Of a DNA stretch of 64,000 nt, positions 32,001-43,730 are shown in pieces; position 1 is the stretch's first letter; every line of letters starts with the position of its first letter. A program made the position numbers and the translations under genes. This stretch comes from Paraconiothyrium sp. Pb-2020 (taxonomy: Eukaryota; Ascomycota; Dothideomycetes; Pleosporales; Didymosphaeriaceae). The notes under the pieces were generated by a model, which saw nothing but the letters and a program-made list of their open reading frames with translations, ran no database searches and was not told the DNA's origin. The stretch lies in NCBI GenBank assembly GCA_022419385.1, contig JAJUBI010000001.1, positions 6,138,001-6,202,000 on the forward strand, read 5' to 3'.

Positions 32001-35000
32001 TTGTACGCTCAGATAGATTGTCTTGGGACGTTTCGGATTGCTCGCTCGCTGTTCGAGATATTGAATGTATGCGGCAGAGTCATGTTCGGAATCGGTGAAA
32101 ATTAATGAAGCGTCGTGAGTGCCAGTTTTGCCTTGGAGAGCTCGAACGGCTTGCCGGGACGATACAAGGAAAACGCCGCCGCGGAGGTCCTGCTGCCAAT
32201 CTTTGAACTCTAATGGTGCATCTTCGATCCAAGCCTCGATCTCCGCGGCATCGTGTGCCGCCATCAATCGGAAGTGAGCTACGACCCCAAGATTCAGCAA
32301 GGATAATATCCTGTCGCCAGCGAAGACAGATGCATCCATTGCATGCCTTAGCTCTGGGATGAGGTCGGCTATCGGTGCCTCAAGGTGACCCAGGAATAGC
32401 GTACGCAGTGTCTGGCCACGGCCTATCGTGTAGTGGTCGTCGGAGTACATATCGAACAAGCGTCTTGCGATCGTGCCACATTCGACAGCGAACTCAATCA
32501 TATTGAACCTCCCTCCCGCGATAGACCCAATGTGCACGTAGCCCATAGCGACTTGTGACACGGTACCACGTTTAAGATGCAGGGAGACCAGCTTAAGGGA
32601 ACTCTGGTAGAATAAAAGACTGTTGGACCAGAACGCAGCACTCAACAGTTCGACCAAGACAGGACCCATAGTCATTAGTTGGCGGTCGTCCGTGGTTGGG
32701 GGTCGCGATAACAGCTGTTCTTTGTCGATCGACTGAAGTAGAGCGCAGATCTCTTGGAACTCTTGATCACACCTGAAGACACATTATTAGCTCATACACA
32801 TACTTCAATGTTTAGATCACGTACTCTTCCCATGTAGTAGGGGGTATTGGAAATTCAAGCAAAGATAGACAGTCCTTTAGAGCCTGGAAAGCACCGAAAC
32901 TGTCGCCGCGGACTGCGTGGACTCGAGACTGCAAGATGAATGATGAAGCCATATCGCAAGGGTCGCGAGCGTGCGTGAAGGTCGTTCTGATAAGGGATAG
33001 CGCCTCGTCAAACATGCCTTGATGCCAGTAACACTCGCCTGCGCGAACAAACAATTGCAGCGTCTCTTGATACGAGACGTCCGGCAAGTCTTCGTTCCAG
33101 GGGTCATCCTGCAACAGGGACAGGCAATGCAGATAGTAATACGTTGCTGTAGATCTCGCGCCTGATTCGACGGCCTTCTCGGCAGCTTGATATAGAACGT
33201 CGCGATATGGAGCCCGGATGGACTCACGGGTCTTAATGAGCGAAGAGGCAAGGCAAATGTGCCTACTTCGGATATAGAGCACTTTAGGACCCGGCATCGT
33301 ATCGTTGTAGTATTCACCACTCGTTGTCATGATTCTCGCGATCATGTAGTGCATCATCGTGGTGTCCCAGTCTTGGTCCACAGAGTTGGTAGCAGCCGTG
33401 AGATAGCGATCGTGACTGAACCGAAATCTTTCCTCGTCGTCGGCGGGCATGAGAACGAATGCGTTAGTAGCTCCGTTCAGAGCACTGATCGCGCAATCCT
33501 TTGCTCGTAATAATGGAATGCGTGTGGTATCAGCGTCTGGTGGCGCATTCAAGGGATCCATCAAGCTCCGTATAAGATCGAATGTAAAGGACCCTGTCAG
33601 TAGAGACGCCCATGCCACGAGCTTTCGAGAGTGGGCTGGCAGGTCCCGTAGCCTCTTCTCGATGAAATCACTATTGACAGACGAGCCATACTCGGGACTC
33701 TCAAACGCGTCGAAAACTTTGTCCAGGTCGAAGCACCAGGCCCCTTCCTTCCAACAGTAGAAGACGCATTGCTTACGGTAGCAGGTGTCCAGTATCTCTC
33801 GAATGTAGAATATGTTTCCCCGAGACTTCTCCTGTATGACTGCGACCTACGGGATGATCAGTAGTGGAAGGGTATGTGAATCCTATGCAGCATAACTTAC
33901 TAGAGGAAGGATGTAATCCGTATCACGGTGCAAGGTCTCTGACACGTACTCAGCTGTATCAGCCTCCGTGAAGGGATAAAGCTGGATTCTGGTAGCTGCA
34001 GGTAAAAGCGCACGCAACTCCTTCGGAACGAGTTCTTCGCTCTGGTACGTGAGGATTAGGACTAGAGGAATCCTTGCTTGCGCGATATGGTGTATTAATT
34101 CGGCACTTTCGGCATCAGCGTTTTGGACGTCCTCGAGCGTCCATATGCAGAGCTTTTGTAAAGCCAAGAGCCGCAGCACATCTATGAAGACGTTCATGAA
34201 ACGTGTTGATTTCGACGCACCGCCGCTTCGCAGCCACGCATCGGCGGTGTGACCTGCGCTACCGCAATGTATCGCTGGCGATGGCGCTCTCTGACTGTCA
34301 TCTTTTCTAGCTATCCGTACATCGCGTTGCTGTGGCGCAGATTGGGCGCCGCCGGTCGACAAAAGCCACTCACTAAAGAGACAGTCAGTCAAAGTAGAAA
34401 TATGGGCAAGTAGCTATATCGTCCACCCTCTAATGCGCGGCCAGGGGTAAGTCGGTGACATTGATGGCGCCGCTTTGCCCTTACAGTGCTTGATCCTGGT
34501 TCAACTTACGGTAGGTCAAGGTAACTATGCAAGATCTGCCACACGCCAGAGTTCTTGAGATGGCTGCGCAAATTGGAATGAAACTCGGTACCAACATCAG
34601 CTTCGCTAAAGATCTGTCGAAACAAGCTAGACATTAATTTCAAGATTGGTTCGAAAGGAGCCTTCTTGGACGCGTCGAATTTTGCTGCGGAGAAGTAGGA
34701 CGGGATGTTCTTGCTGCGTGCAGTGGACTGAATGCTTTGAACAAGCTTAGACTTGCCTAAGCCAGCTTCACCTGCAATGGCAATGATTTCACATCGCGCT
34801 CGTCGTCTCATTTTCGAGCTGCGTGCGCTCGATATCGTACGCAATAGAGATCCGCTGTCGGACTGGTTCGATCGTGACATTGAAAGTGAGCCTTCTATGC
34901 TAGTGCTCGAAGGACCTCGGCTTGGCTGAATGTGCGTACGAGACTCCGAGAGTTCGTCTGCCCCCGAGCTTTCCGATTGGGTCATACTGTCCTGTGAGTA

Positions 35001-36642
35001 ATGATGAATGTTACGAGCAGCATCCATAAAGACCGGCGGAGTCGCTCCTGAGGCGCTGTCCAAGCGGCTATCGGAACCTCTCGAGCTAGTACTATCTGAC
35101 AGGATATCGTCTAACTGATTTGTCTCCATACGAGGGTCCGAGAACGATGAGTTGGAGCTCAAGTTGTTAAGAGCGCTGCCAAACATCGGTGCCAGCCGAC
35201 GCCGCTTTGACACACGTTCGATGATATCAACGATGATATTCCTCTCCTTATCTCGGCCGATTTGCTTGAGGGGTAGGTTGAAGAAACAGGAAACGTCCTT
35301 GAGTCCTAGCTGGAACCCCTGAAGGCCTTCAGAATCGCCTTCTGATAGCAGCTCTCGTATTCGCAAGAGGTCGTGTTTCAGGCCGCTAGTGCTGTGGTAA
35401 CGCTCCTCGATATTTTTTTGGGTCATGCGCTGTATGACCGAGGCCAGGATATCAGGGACGTCCATTCGCTTAGAGGAGATGGGTGGTATACGTTTGCTAA
35501 GCACATTTTGCATAACCTCGAGCGGGGTGCTGCCATCGAATGGCGTCTCCCCACACAGCATGCTGTAGAACAAGATACCGAGGCTGTAAATGTCCGTGCG
35601 ACTATCGGGTTCAGCCGGCAAACGTCCAGTCTGCTCTGGGGCGACAAAAGCAAGCTTCAGTTTTATTCCCATCTCTTTGCTGAGTACGTTCCATCCAGCA
35701 GATGTAAGACCATTCTCAAAGGACCGCGCTCCACCACCGAAATTGATCATCTTGACGATGCCATTTTCGCTAAAATGAAAAGCATCGCCCCGTAGCTCTC
35801 CGTGTACAAGTTGATGGCCATGGTGGAGGATTTCGAGACACTCAGTAGCTCCGACAGCGAAGTCCAGGAATAAAAGCAACGGGATGCCGCCCTTGTACTG
35901 GAAGTGCTGAACTTTCCAGGTATCGTCCTCTTGATGTGCCAGCCTGTAGGCGTTGGGGCCAAATTTGACCACCTCCCTAAGATAGTTCGGTCCCGGAGCC
36001 TCGCATATGAAAGCGACCAGCGACTCGCTGTTTCCAGGTTTTGGTGGAAGCCTCACAAGCTCGATTGGGCGTACAAAGTGGCGTGCATTTGGGTCTGACT
36101 TTTTAATTATAGTCTTGCAGACCTGATACTCACGCTCTATGCGCAGAGTGTGTGTAGAAACACGACAGACAACGGGCTGGTCCTTTGGCACGTCCGTAGA
36201 ATGCGAGAAACTGGTGAGTTCGCTAGCATCGCTGCCTGATGATTTATGGCTTCGGCTGAGGGACGGTCGAGCAGCATCGGGCGAACGCGAGGACGAAAGA
36301 GAGTTGCCGGCGCTGCGACCGCGGGATACAGGTCGTTCGGTGGGGGTTTTGCGCCTTCCAAAGAAATGCCAATTGTCGTAGGACTACTCAAGTTAGTCAT
36401 TGGTTCTGTTGAAACATGGTTGTCTGCGCATTGCAACTTTGAGTTACGCCAGGCTAACAAATAATGTTTTGTAACCTGGCCGGCTCGAAACATATGTGCA
36501 TGTGACTGCAGGGCGAACGCACCGAATGGAAGGGCGCTATGTCCGTATGCCAAGTGTAGTTCGGGAGGTCCTGTAGGCGCGAGAGGATCTGAGTGAAGAG
36601 AGCGCTGCGGTCCGCGTCTACATCGTCTTCTCTTGCGGTCAT
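29025..36642 (-). CDS. Group X-type hybrid histidine kinase with N-terminal pseudokinase
   Basis: A giant signalling protein of about 2,400 residues in six exons. It resembles the fungal group X hybrid histidine kinases (Candida Chk1 and fission yeast Mak-type), which feed oxidative-stress signals to a phosphorelay. Domains in order: a Ser/Thr-kinase-like domain (about 105-390) whose HRD is HGE (HGELRG, about 234) and whose DFG is NFG, so it is probably a pseudokinase; an AAA/STAND ATPase with P-loop GEAGLGKSKLVQ (about 578); a long helical region; a GAF domain (around LVGARQ-free block EVFVCQNLLEDDRFSN, about 30,930-30,960); the HisKA H-box ANVSHELRTPLNG; an HATPase with DTGIGI and GGTGLGLSICK; and a receiver domain with phospho-acceptor LILMDVQMP and Lys in LAKPVR. 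The first exon (MTAREDDVDADRS to PFHS) ends at 36523 and is joined to SYDNWHFFGRR. The stop is TAG at 29025-29027. Confidence 0.9.
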
Positions 36643-37364
36643 GGTGCCTGAGTAGGTTCGAGGACCCTGATTCACGACATGTTCCGGGTGGGGTCGACGT
36701 CGCGGATAGGTGCTTGCAGCAGTCGAGGCGGGCGTCGTGCAGCACGGCGGGCGCTGGGAGCACGCGGGGGAGGAGTCGCAGGAGGAAGATGCCCAGGGCG
36801 AGTTGAGAACAGCTGGCGGCGAGCTCGAAGCCAGTGCCAGTCTCTGGAGCTCGACGGCGCGCGAATGACATACGCCTGGGGTCAGTGCTCTCCGCTGACT
36901 GATGGCATTTCGGCCACCAGCATGCTTCCGGGATGCGCAAGTTACATGCCTAGACAGCAACTCGCCCACCTTTGTCCCCACTCGGCACTACACCGTTTGG
37001 GCGTAGCGGGCGATCGGCCACTCGCCTTGCTGGTGCCGACGGGACGACATCACGCCTCGTTTGACCAGAGCCGCACTGTGGGAGCACGGGGTGCGAGTGG
37101 AGCCTAGAACACATTCGTGCATGTCTCTGGGAAACATCAGAAACGGACGTCGACCTCGCATTCCGCCCTCTGATCCAGGCCCTTCGCACGCCCCGCAACA
37201 GCCCGGCAGCCACGCACGCACATCCCGTTCCCTCACTCCGTCCCTCGACCCTCCGCCTACTGCATCTTCGCCAGACGCCATACATGGTGGCGCACCGCAA
37301 CGACATTGCCCAACTTAACGGGCATCTGCGCACCTAGCCCCTCCCTGCACCCAGATGCTGCACC
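36643..37364. promoter_or_regulatory. Divergent intergenic region
   Basis: About 720 bp between the diverging histidine kinase (minus) and the ankyrin-DIL gene (plus), so it holds both promoters. Open frames on both strands here are GC-rich shadows without family resemblance. Confidence 0.5.
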
Positions 37365-39909
37365 ATGGACTTCGACCAAGAGCACGCCTACTCGGGCGAC
37401 GACCCCCAACCTAAGCCCCGCCAGCTGCCCGCCGACCTGCCTGCCGACCTGCCCACGTCGCTAGATGATAGAAGAGCACCACACATGCCCGCTGAGGAAA
37501 TGGAGATTTACGATGCCTGGCAGGGTGAGTGACCTCACAACCCCAATCGCAACTCCGGCTGATGGTGCAACAGGGCAGTCGCAGTTTCTCACAACCCCTA
37601 TGCCCGCCCAGCCCTTGACCTTCAACCTCTCCCTCGATGATCCCAGCTTCGGAGACGAGGACATGCAGCAGCTGGAAGACAGTGACAGTCGCTTGGTACA
37701 GATGCTAGCCCATCAGGCACGCCTGAAAAACGACAATAGCGGGGACGAGGCCAAGGTGGTCGCCGATGATAAGCTTTCCTATGAGGAAAAGCAGCAGGCA
37801 CTACAGGGCCTCTTCACTCTGGCAGCATCCAACGGCGAGCTGCAGAGAGTGAAGCGACTTTTGGACGGCAAGGCTCGCGAGTACATCGACATGGACGGAG
37901 TGGACGCCGAGGGCACACCCCCGCTTGTCTACGCAAGCTGTTTTGGCCACGAAGATATCGCCGAGACGCTGCTTAAGGAAGGAGCCAAGGTGGATGTACA
38001 GGATAAGAACCTCTGGACTCCGCTGATCTGGGCCATGACCAACAGACACAAGGGCATCGTCAAACTCCTGCTCGAGAATGGCGCTTCTCCTGACCACAAA
38101 TCATCCGGCGGCAGGACTGCGTTCGACTTCGTAGAGCCCAACAGCGAGATTTCAGACTATCTGCACGATGCCGGTTACAGTATTGGCAACGCCGGGGTAA
38201 CTGATGATTTTTACAGCTCGGGATTCTCGCAAGACCGCTTCGAGCAGGAAATGCAAGAAAATGACATGAAACGGCGAATGATGATGGAAAGTGCTTTCAA
38301 TTTGGAGGTTGATCTTGGTAATCTGGGTCTAGACGAACAGCCAGAGGTCAGTAATCCCCAAGACCTTTGAGTCTAACATACTTACATGCTGTTATAGTCA
38401 CACCAAGAACTAGAAGAAGAAGGCCAAGAATTCGTGTGGGACCGATGCCTTAACGACCAGATGTTTGTTTTCCAAGAAAATGAACTCGATCGCATACTGG
38501 ACATTATAATCACCAACATGACCCCTCAACGGTCTCCGTCGCAGAAGCCGATCCCAGCGAACATCTTGTTCCTCAGCGCTCGATATGCACACTACCATTC
38601 TGGCACAGAGCTACTAGAGATCTTGCTGTCCGCGGCTATGGAAAAGATCAATGATATTGTCGAGAAGCACCAATGGGATATGACGGTACTCGCATTTTGG
38701 ATATCGAATGCGACGCTGTTACTCCACTATATTAAGAAGGATACAGGGCTTGTCTCAGCTACTGCCGAATTTCAACTGCAATTGGCTGAGCTCATCAACG
38801 AGATATTCATTCTCATCATAAGAGATGCAGAACGGAGAATGGATAAGGTTCTGGACCAGGCTATGCTTGACCACGAACCGATGCCGGGCTTTGAGGATAT
38901 CCAGTTCCAGAACGAGTGGAAGATCTTCAAGACCAGACAAAAAGCGAAGCCCGTGGAGCCTTTCGAAAAACGCTTTCGTCCTCCGTCTCCCAAGCAGAGA
39001 ATGAAGCCCTCCGCTAGAAATATTACCTCGCTTCTATCGTCGACTCTATTCGTACTAGATCTCTACGATATTCATTCAGTCATTACAGCACAGATTCTTT
39101 CCCAGCTCATCTATTGGCTGTCCGCAGAGCTTTTCAATCGCATCATGTCAAATCGCAAGTACCTAGCCCGCACCAAGGCGATGCAGATCCGCATGAATGT
39201 TTCCACGATCGAGGAATGGGTTCGCTCAAACAGTCGACAGCCCGAACATTACGAGAACGGCTCAATGACGTCAACAGGAGAGACAACTGCCGAGTCCTCA
39301 AAGCGCCATCTCGAGCCACTCGTCCAGCTGCTCCAATGGCTTCAATGTTTCTCGTCTATTGGTGACGATCTAGAGGATCTCAAGAGCACGATAGACCAAT
39401 TGACTCGGCTGTCACCCCAGCAGTTGCTTCATGCTGCAAAGTACTATCGAGCCGAAGTGGGCGAGAAGGGGATAACTAAGAGTGCGCGAAACTATATAAA
39501 CGGACTACAAAAAGCTGCTGCAGAACGGAGAGCCGCTCGCGGGAGGTCGCCCAATCCCCCACAAAGGGCACCAGTCTCGACTCCTTCAACGCCGATCAAA
39601 CCAATCTCGCAGCCCAACACAGCGCCTTCGCCAGCACCCTCCAGAGTGTCCGAAGATGATCAGGAGCGGGACGCACCCGACGAGCTGCTGTTCGATCCGT
39701 CTTACATGCTGCCTTTCCATCTACCCACTTCGACCGACATGCTCATCACATATGGAGCAGGATTTGGCGGAATGAACAAGGAGCGCGAAAGGAAATACAT
39801 ACCTACTGTGCCGCCGGAGTTCTTGTCCAAGCTTGATTTGAGCGGTGGCAACAAGAACGGGTCGAGCTTGTATGATGAGACCAAATGGGAGAACCAGGGT
39901 TATCGGTGA
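37365..39909 (+). CDS. Ankyrin-repeat and DIL-domain protein
   Basis: Three exons (37365-37524, 37574-38346, 38398-39909) give 814 residues. Residues about 140-260 hold ankyrin repeats (GTPPLVYASCFGHEDIAETLL, DKNLWTPLIWAMTNRHKGIVKLLL, SGGRTAFDFVE). The region from about 320 to 680 resembles the dilute (DIL) domain of class V myosin tails, with blocks LFLSARYAHYHSGTELLEILL, LAFWISNATLLLHYIKKD and SLLSSTLFVLDLYDIHSVITAQILSQLIYWLSAELFNRIM. Fungi have stand-alone ankyrin-DIL proteins of this layout with little known function, and a role in membrane or cargo tethering is inference. The C-terminus is Pro-rich, then has a conserved LLFDPSYMLPFHLPTSTDML segment. Reading through the first intron also stays open in another frame, but joining the exons gives a coherent N-terminus. 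Confidence 0.85.
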
Positions 39910-40698
39910 AAGAAAAATGCTACGGTCAATGTCACCCACAGCCCTGCTAACAGCAGATACCCAGGGTGATGATGCACACGGCACAACAACACCATCTACG
40001 CCGAGTCCGTCGCTGCCTGAGCGAGCAACCCCCTGCAAGCCCAAAAAGACGTCATTCAGTACGTTCTGTTGTATTGCGAGTCTAACTACGGCGAGTGTTT
40101 TTCGGATGCGCCGTGCGTCTGGCAAGCTCGGATGTTCGAGGGATCATTCAGCGCTCGCTCGAGTTTTCGCGCTGGTGAGAAACACGTTTGGACAGAATGA
40201 CTTTGCATTGTGAAGAGTGAGCGGGTCATATTAACATAGCGCGGCGCCTGGTTTGTTTCTCCTGTTCTTCTCCCCGTCTTGAAAAGCTGCTATCAGTGCT
40301 GATGGCACGAGGGTTCCTGTACGGCTCCAGCATATTGCATATTTAGATTTCCATTCATCATTCCTCCCAAAAATGACCCAATTTCTCCCGGTTGCCTGTT
40401 TTGTTCTTTTTGCTCCGATGTTCGCGTCCGATTTTACGTTTCTCTTACTCGATACTATCCCTTCACTATCGTGTGCCCTTCGGCGGTTGGCTGGAGGGCG
40501 GCGCTTTCCGCCGCGCCTGCCCCACCTGACCCTGACTACCCCGCCGTTTGCCTGTCCATCGCCTATCAACGGAACGAGAGCTCCCCCTGGTGCACGACAA
40601 CAACTTCTCTCGAACCCTGAAAAGCTCCTCTTTCTCGTACAATTCACTTGCTCTGTGAAACATCACTATATTATTCAGCTGTACAGTCCTTAATCACC
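39910..40698. other. Upstream region of allantoicase with GATA-type sites
   Basis: About 790 bp without a gene. A 106-codon plus-strand frame at 40373-40693 has no family resemblance. HGATAR elements, the binding sites of AreA/NIT2-type nitrogen regulators, are seen on the minus strand as CTATCA at 40290-40295, CTATCG at 40466-40471 and CTATCA at 40563-40568. Confidence 0.4.
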
Positions 40699-41839
40699 AT
40701 GGAAATCCGCACCGTTGGCCCAGACGAAGTCAAAGACGCAGCTACCGCTGGCGCACGAAGCATTCCCGCCGAAGAAATCGACTCAACATTCAAGTCGAAA
40801 TACATAGGCACGCCAATTCTTCTTCCTACTTATGTTCCTGTACTAACAATGACGTACAGATCTCATATCTGCACCCCTCGGCTCAAAAGTTCTCTCCTTC
40901 AGCGACGAATGGTTCGCCGCGGCTGAGAACCTCATCACGCCCACACCCCCAATTCGCAAACCCGGCGTCTTCACCTACGCCGGCGCCTGGTACGATGGCT
41001 GGGAAACACGGCGGCACAATGTCGAGCCCGCCGACTGGGTGGTGATCAGAGTAGGCGTAGCCAGCGGACGCGTCGCGGGTGTAGAAATCGACACCGCCTT
41101 CTTCAACGGGAACCACGCGCCTGAGGTCGCTGTCGAGGGGTGCTTCATCACCGACGAATCGGACGAGGAGAAGATCAAGAGTCCCGACTTCAAAGGGTGG
41201 GAAACGATACTAGCGAAGCAGGAATGCGGGCCCAGTCAAAGGCATGGATGGCTGCTAGATAACATCACAGAGAAGGCGTACACGCATGTGCGACTACTCA
41301 TGTATCCTGACGGCGGCATCGCGCGGTTCCGCCTGTATGGTGTCGCGGTGCCCGTGTTCCCTGCGTCCGCGGACGCCGTCTTCGAACTCAGCGCCACCGT
41401 CATGGGCGGCGTCGCGGTGTCGTGCTCAGACCAGCACTTCGGCACCAAGGACAACCTGCTTCTTCCTGGCCGCGGCAAAGACATGGGCGATGGGTGGGAA
41501 ACGAAGCGCACGCGAGGCGAGCACGTCGACTGGACGATTGTGAAGCTCGGTGCGAAGGGCGAGATCGACCATATTGTCATTGACACCGCGCACTTCAGGG
41601 GCAACTTTCCGCAAAAGGTACAGGTCTTCGCGGGGCAGTTTGAGGATGGGAAGGAGCCGGGGCATGAGGATGGCTCGTGGGTGGAGGTGCTGGAGCCGCA
41701 GAGGAGCGGGCCTGATAAGGAGCATGAGTACAAGGCGGAGCTGAAGGAGGTCAATGGGAGGGTGTACACGCATGCGAAGCTAGTTATAATACCAGATGGC
41801 GGTGTTAAGAGGTTTAGGGTGTTTGGAAAGAAGGTATAG
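40699..41839 (+). CDS. Allantoicase (allantoate amidinohydrolase)
   Basis: Purine catabolism enzyme that hydrolyses allantoate to ureidoglycolate and urea. Two exons (40699-40807, 40860-41839) give 362 residues. The two tandem allantoicase domains are clear: RKPGVFTYAGAWYDGWETRRHN and EIDTAFFNGNHAPEVAVEG in the first, GKDMGDGWETKRTRGEHVDW and VIDTAHFRGNFPQKVQV in the second, ending VKRFRVFGKKV. The intron appears to use a GC donor (ATAG|GCACGC). It has a perfect TACTAAC branch site (about 40841-40847) and a TACAG acceptor, and only this joint gives the family sequence STFKSKYI-DLISAPLGSKV. GATA-type sites upstream fit nitrogen regulation. Confidence 0.94.
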
Positions 41840-41858
41840 AGCGTTCAATTAGGTCCAG

Positions 41859-42485
41859 TCACAACTTCAATTGACTACCTCGAACGACAGTGCCAAAAGA
41901 AGCCGGTGGGTCGTGATGTCTCCTCTCAAGCAAGCTACAACAATACATGTGTCTGGTACTCATCACTGGTGGTAGGACACTGCATGGCAGCACAGCACTT
42001 CCGCAACAAGCTTCTGGAGCAAGATGACCATCGTGCATCGCGGTGATACCTGATGCTGATGCTGGCCCCGCGCCCTCGGCCACGAGCGTATCACTAATCG
42101 TCAGCCACGCAACCTCGGGTGCATGATACAGTATTCGACGCAATTCAATGACTTCCTTCTTTAGGTAGGTATTCGCTGAGGGGATAAATCGGTCTGTATG
42201 GTCAGGCTGCTGCGTGGAGGAAGCCGAGGTATATACAGGGGGGAGGAGAGTAATCGTGTATTCCAAGGTTACTGACGCGCTAGTGTCGAGCGTCAGCAGA
42301 GGGAGCCGAATACTCCTATGTTGATGACGGTGCTGGAGGAGAAGGTGTAGGAGGTGTATACGACGGTTAGCTGATTACTCACTTTTTAGTACTGGGGAGT
42401 TTGGTGTGGCGTTGAGGTTGGCTTCCGTCGACAGTGTAGGTGGTGTAGGCGAGGCTTTGATGGTGATTACTTGCGGTACAGCCAT
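41859..42485 (-). CDS. Small hypothetical protein, two exons
   Basis: A tentative gene. Exon 1 (42485-42383) encodes MAVPQVITIKASPTPPTLST and onward, with donor GTGAGT. An acceptor GTCAG near 42272 restores the frame into a 135-codon stretch (ITLEYTITLLPPVYTSASS and onward) ending at 41859. The product would be about 170 residues, Thr/Pro-rich at the N-terminus, with a central helical block (TYLKKEVIELRRILYHAPEVAWLTISDTLV). No family is recognised, and the C-terminal 60 residues look less protein-like, so a further intron is possible. Its stop is only 19 bp from the convergent allantoicase stop. Its start is 194 bp from the divergent carbonic anhydrase. Confidence 0.45.
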
Positions 42486-42679
42486 GGAGCGCGGTAATGT
42501 ACGATGTTGCTGACGGATGCATCTGAGTTATACTATTGACGGCGACTTTAATTTGGATTCAACGGCGGGAGGATTGTATAAAGAGATAGGATGGAGGGAG
42601 GTGAAAATAACAGCTAGCAAAGCGACGAACAGCACACCACAGTATCTCACATCGCTAACTGAGAAAACACGAATCAACA
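42486..42679. promoter_or_regulatory. Short divergent promoter region
   Basis: 194 bp between the tentative small gene (minus) and the carbonic anhydrase (plus). It includes a TATA-like GTATAAAGAG at about 42575-42584 on the plus strand, about 100 bp upstream of the carbonic anhydrase ATG. Confidence 0.4.
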
Positions 42680-43410
42680 ATGGCAGATTTCCCTTCCATC
42701 CACGAGCTCGCGCAGAAGAATGCGTACGTTATTCTCCCATTTCTACTCTATCTGAAGATATCCACATGCTGAGCTGATACCTGGACGCAGCGGTGCTACG
42801 GCGTCCTTCAAACCCAAACTCACACTTCGCGACCTCATGGCACGCAACGCCGTTATAATAATCTCCTGCGTCGACCCGCGCGCCGACCCCAAGGACTTCT
42901 GGGGCATCGAACCCGGGATGCCACCGGGCATAGTAAGGAATGCAGGTGGAAGGGCGGTCGACGCGCTCAGGACGTTGGAAGTGCTGAGTGCGTTGGGGAA
43001 GGGGGTGAGTGCGGTGGCGGTGGTGCATCATACGGTATGTTTTTCTGCGGTAAACGAGCCAGTAAGTGTGGCTGGATTGGAAAGAGCTGATATGAGTTCC
43101 ATAGGAGTGTGGTGTTGGACCGCATGGGATTGATGATGCGTATATTCGGGAGACGCTGCCGGGAAGGATGAAAGGGGTGGAAGAAGATTTGGGCGATAAG
43201 GAGTGGTATCCTTTCAAGCAGTAAGTTCACCACGCAATGATGGGGCCGAGTGTGGATGTGAAGCTAATCGGAAGCAGCCAGACTGAGGAGGAGAGCGTGA
43301 AGAAAGATATGAGGCTTATTCTGGAAGACAAACTGCTGCCGAAGGATGTGCAGGTGTTTGGTTATGTGCTGGATGTTGAGACGAATAAGACAACAGAAGT
43401 GTACTTGTGA
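42680..43410 (+). CDS. Beta-class carbonic anhydrase
   Basis: Four exons (42680-42723, 42791-43034, 43105-43220, 43278-43410) give 178 residues, matching the short fungal beta-carbonic anhydrases. The enzyme interconverts CO2 and bicarbonate with a Zn ion. Ligands are visible: Cys41 and the Asp43/Arg45 dyad in SCVDPRADP, and His95 and Cys98 in VHHTECGVGPHG, with the second intron cutting between T96 and E97. Other family blocks are GIVRNAGGRAVDALRTLEVL and the C-terminal DVQVFGYVLDVETNKTTEVYL. All introns are GT-AG and phases agree. No targeting signal is seen, so it is probably cytosolic. Confidence 0.92.
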
Positions 43411-43730
43411 TCATCTTTAGAAAGGTTGCGTGGAAGCCGTCAACTGGTGGGTTAGAACTGGGCTAGAATACTATCTAAATAGATTTTTTTTGTTTTAGGA
43501 TGCGATGCTAGCAGTTTACCGAAGACCTAAGAGATTCCAGATAGTCTCCAGACGGATTTCATTGGGATGATTACTGTAATGGGCGTGGGAGACGGTGAGT
43601 ATCGATCAGGCTAGTCTTATTCGAGCTACACTAAGTGCCGGCGGAAGCCTGGGCCTCCCGCGGTGTCAACAATCGTGAACTTCTTCTCAAATCACGCTCC
43701 TGAACATCAACCGTAGCGCGACACCAGAAT
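43411..43730. other. Intergenic, no recognised gene
   Basis: 320 bp between two plus-strand genes. Nothing recognised apart from the presumed kinase promoter. Confidence 0.5.

Noticed and set aside
36476..36522. A longer first exon of the histidine kinase ending at the GTTACA donor
   Set aside because: It leaves phase 2 and no acceptor restores the SYDNWHFFGRR frame. The GTGCGT donor at 36522 does so in phase 0.
36137..36940. Long minus-strand frame overlapping the histidine kinase start as a separate gene
   Set aside because: It is a shadow of the first two kinase exons and the GC-rich promoter. The kinase frame is joined by a phase-0 intron.
37465..37573. Alternative N-terminus of the ankyrin-DIL protein by reading through its first intron
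   Set aside because: A clean GTGAGT...ACAG intron and a longer in-phase first exon from 37365 give a more coherent protein. The read-through frame is open by chance.
40373..40693. 106-codon plus-strand frame ahead of allantoicase
   Set aside because: It has a hydrophobic N-terminus but no plausible cleavage site or family. It lies in the promoter and ends just before the allantoicase ATG.
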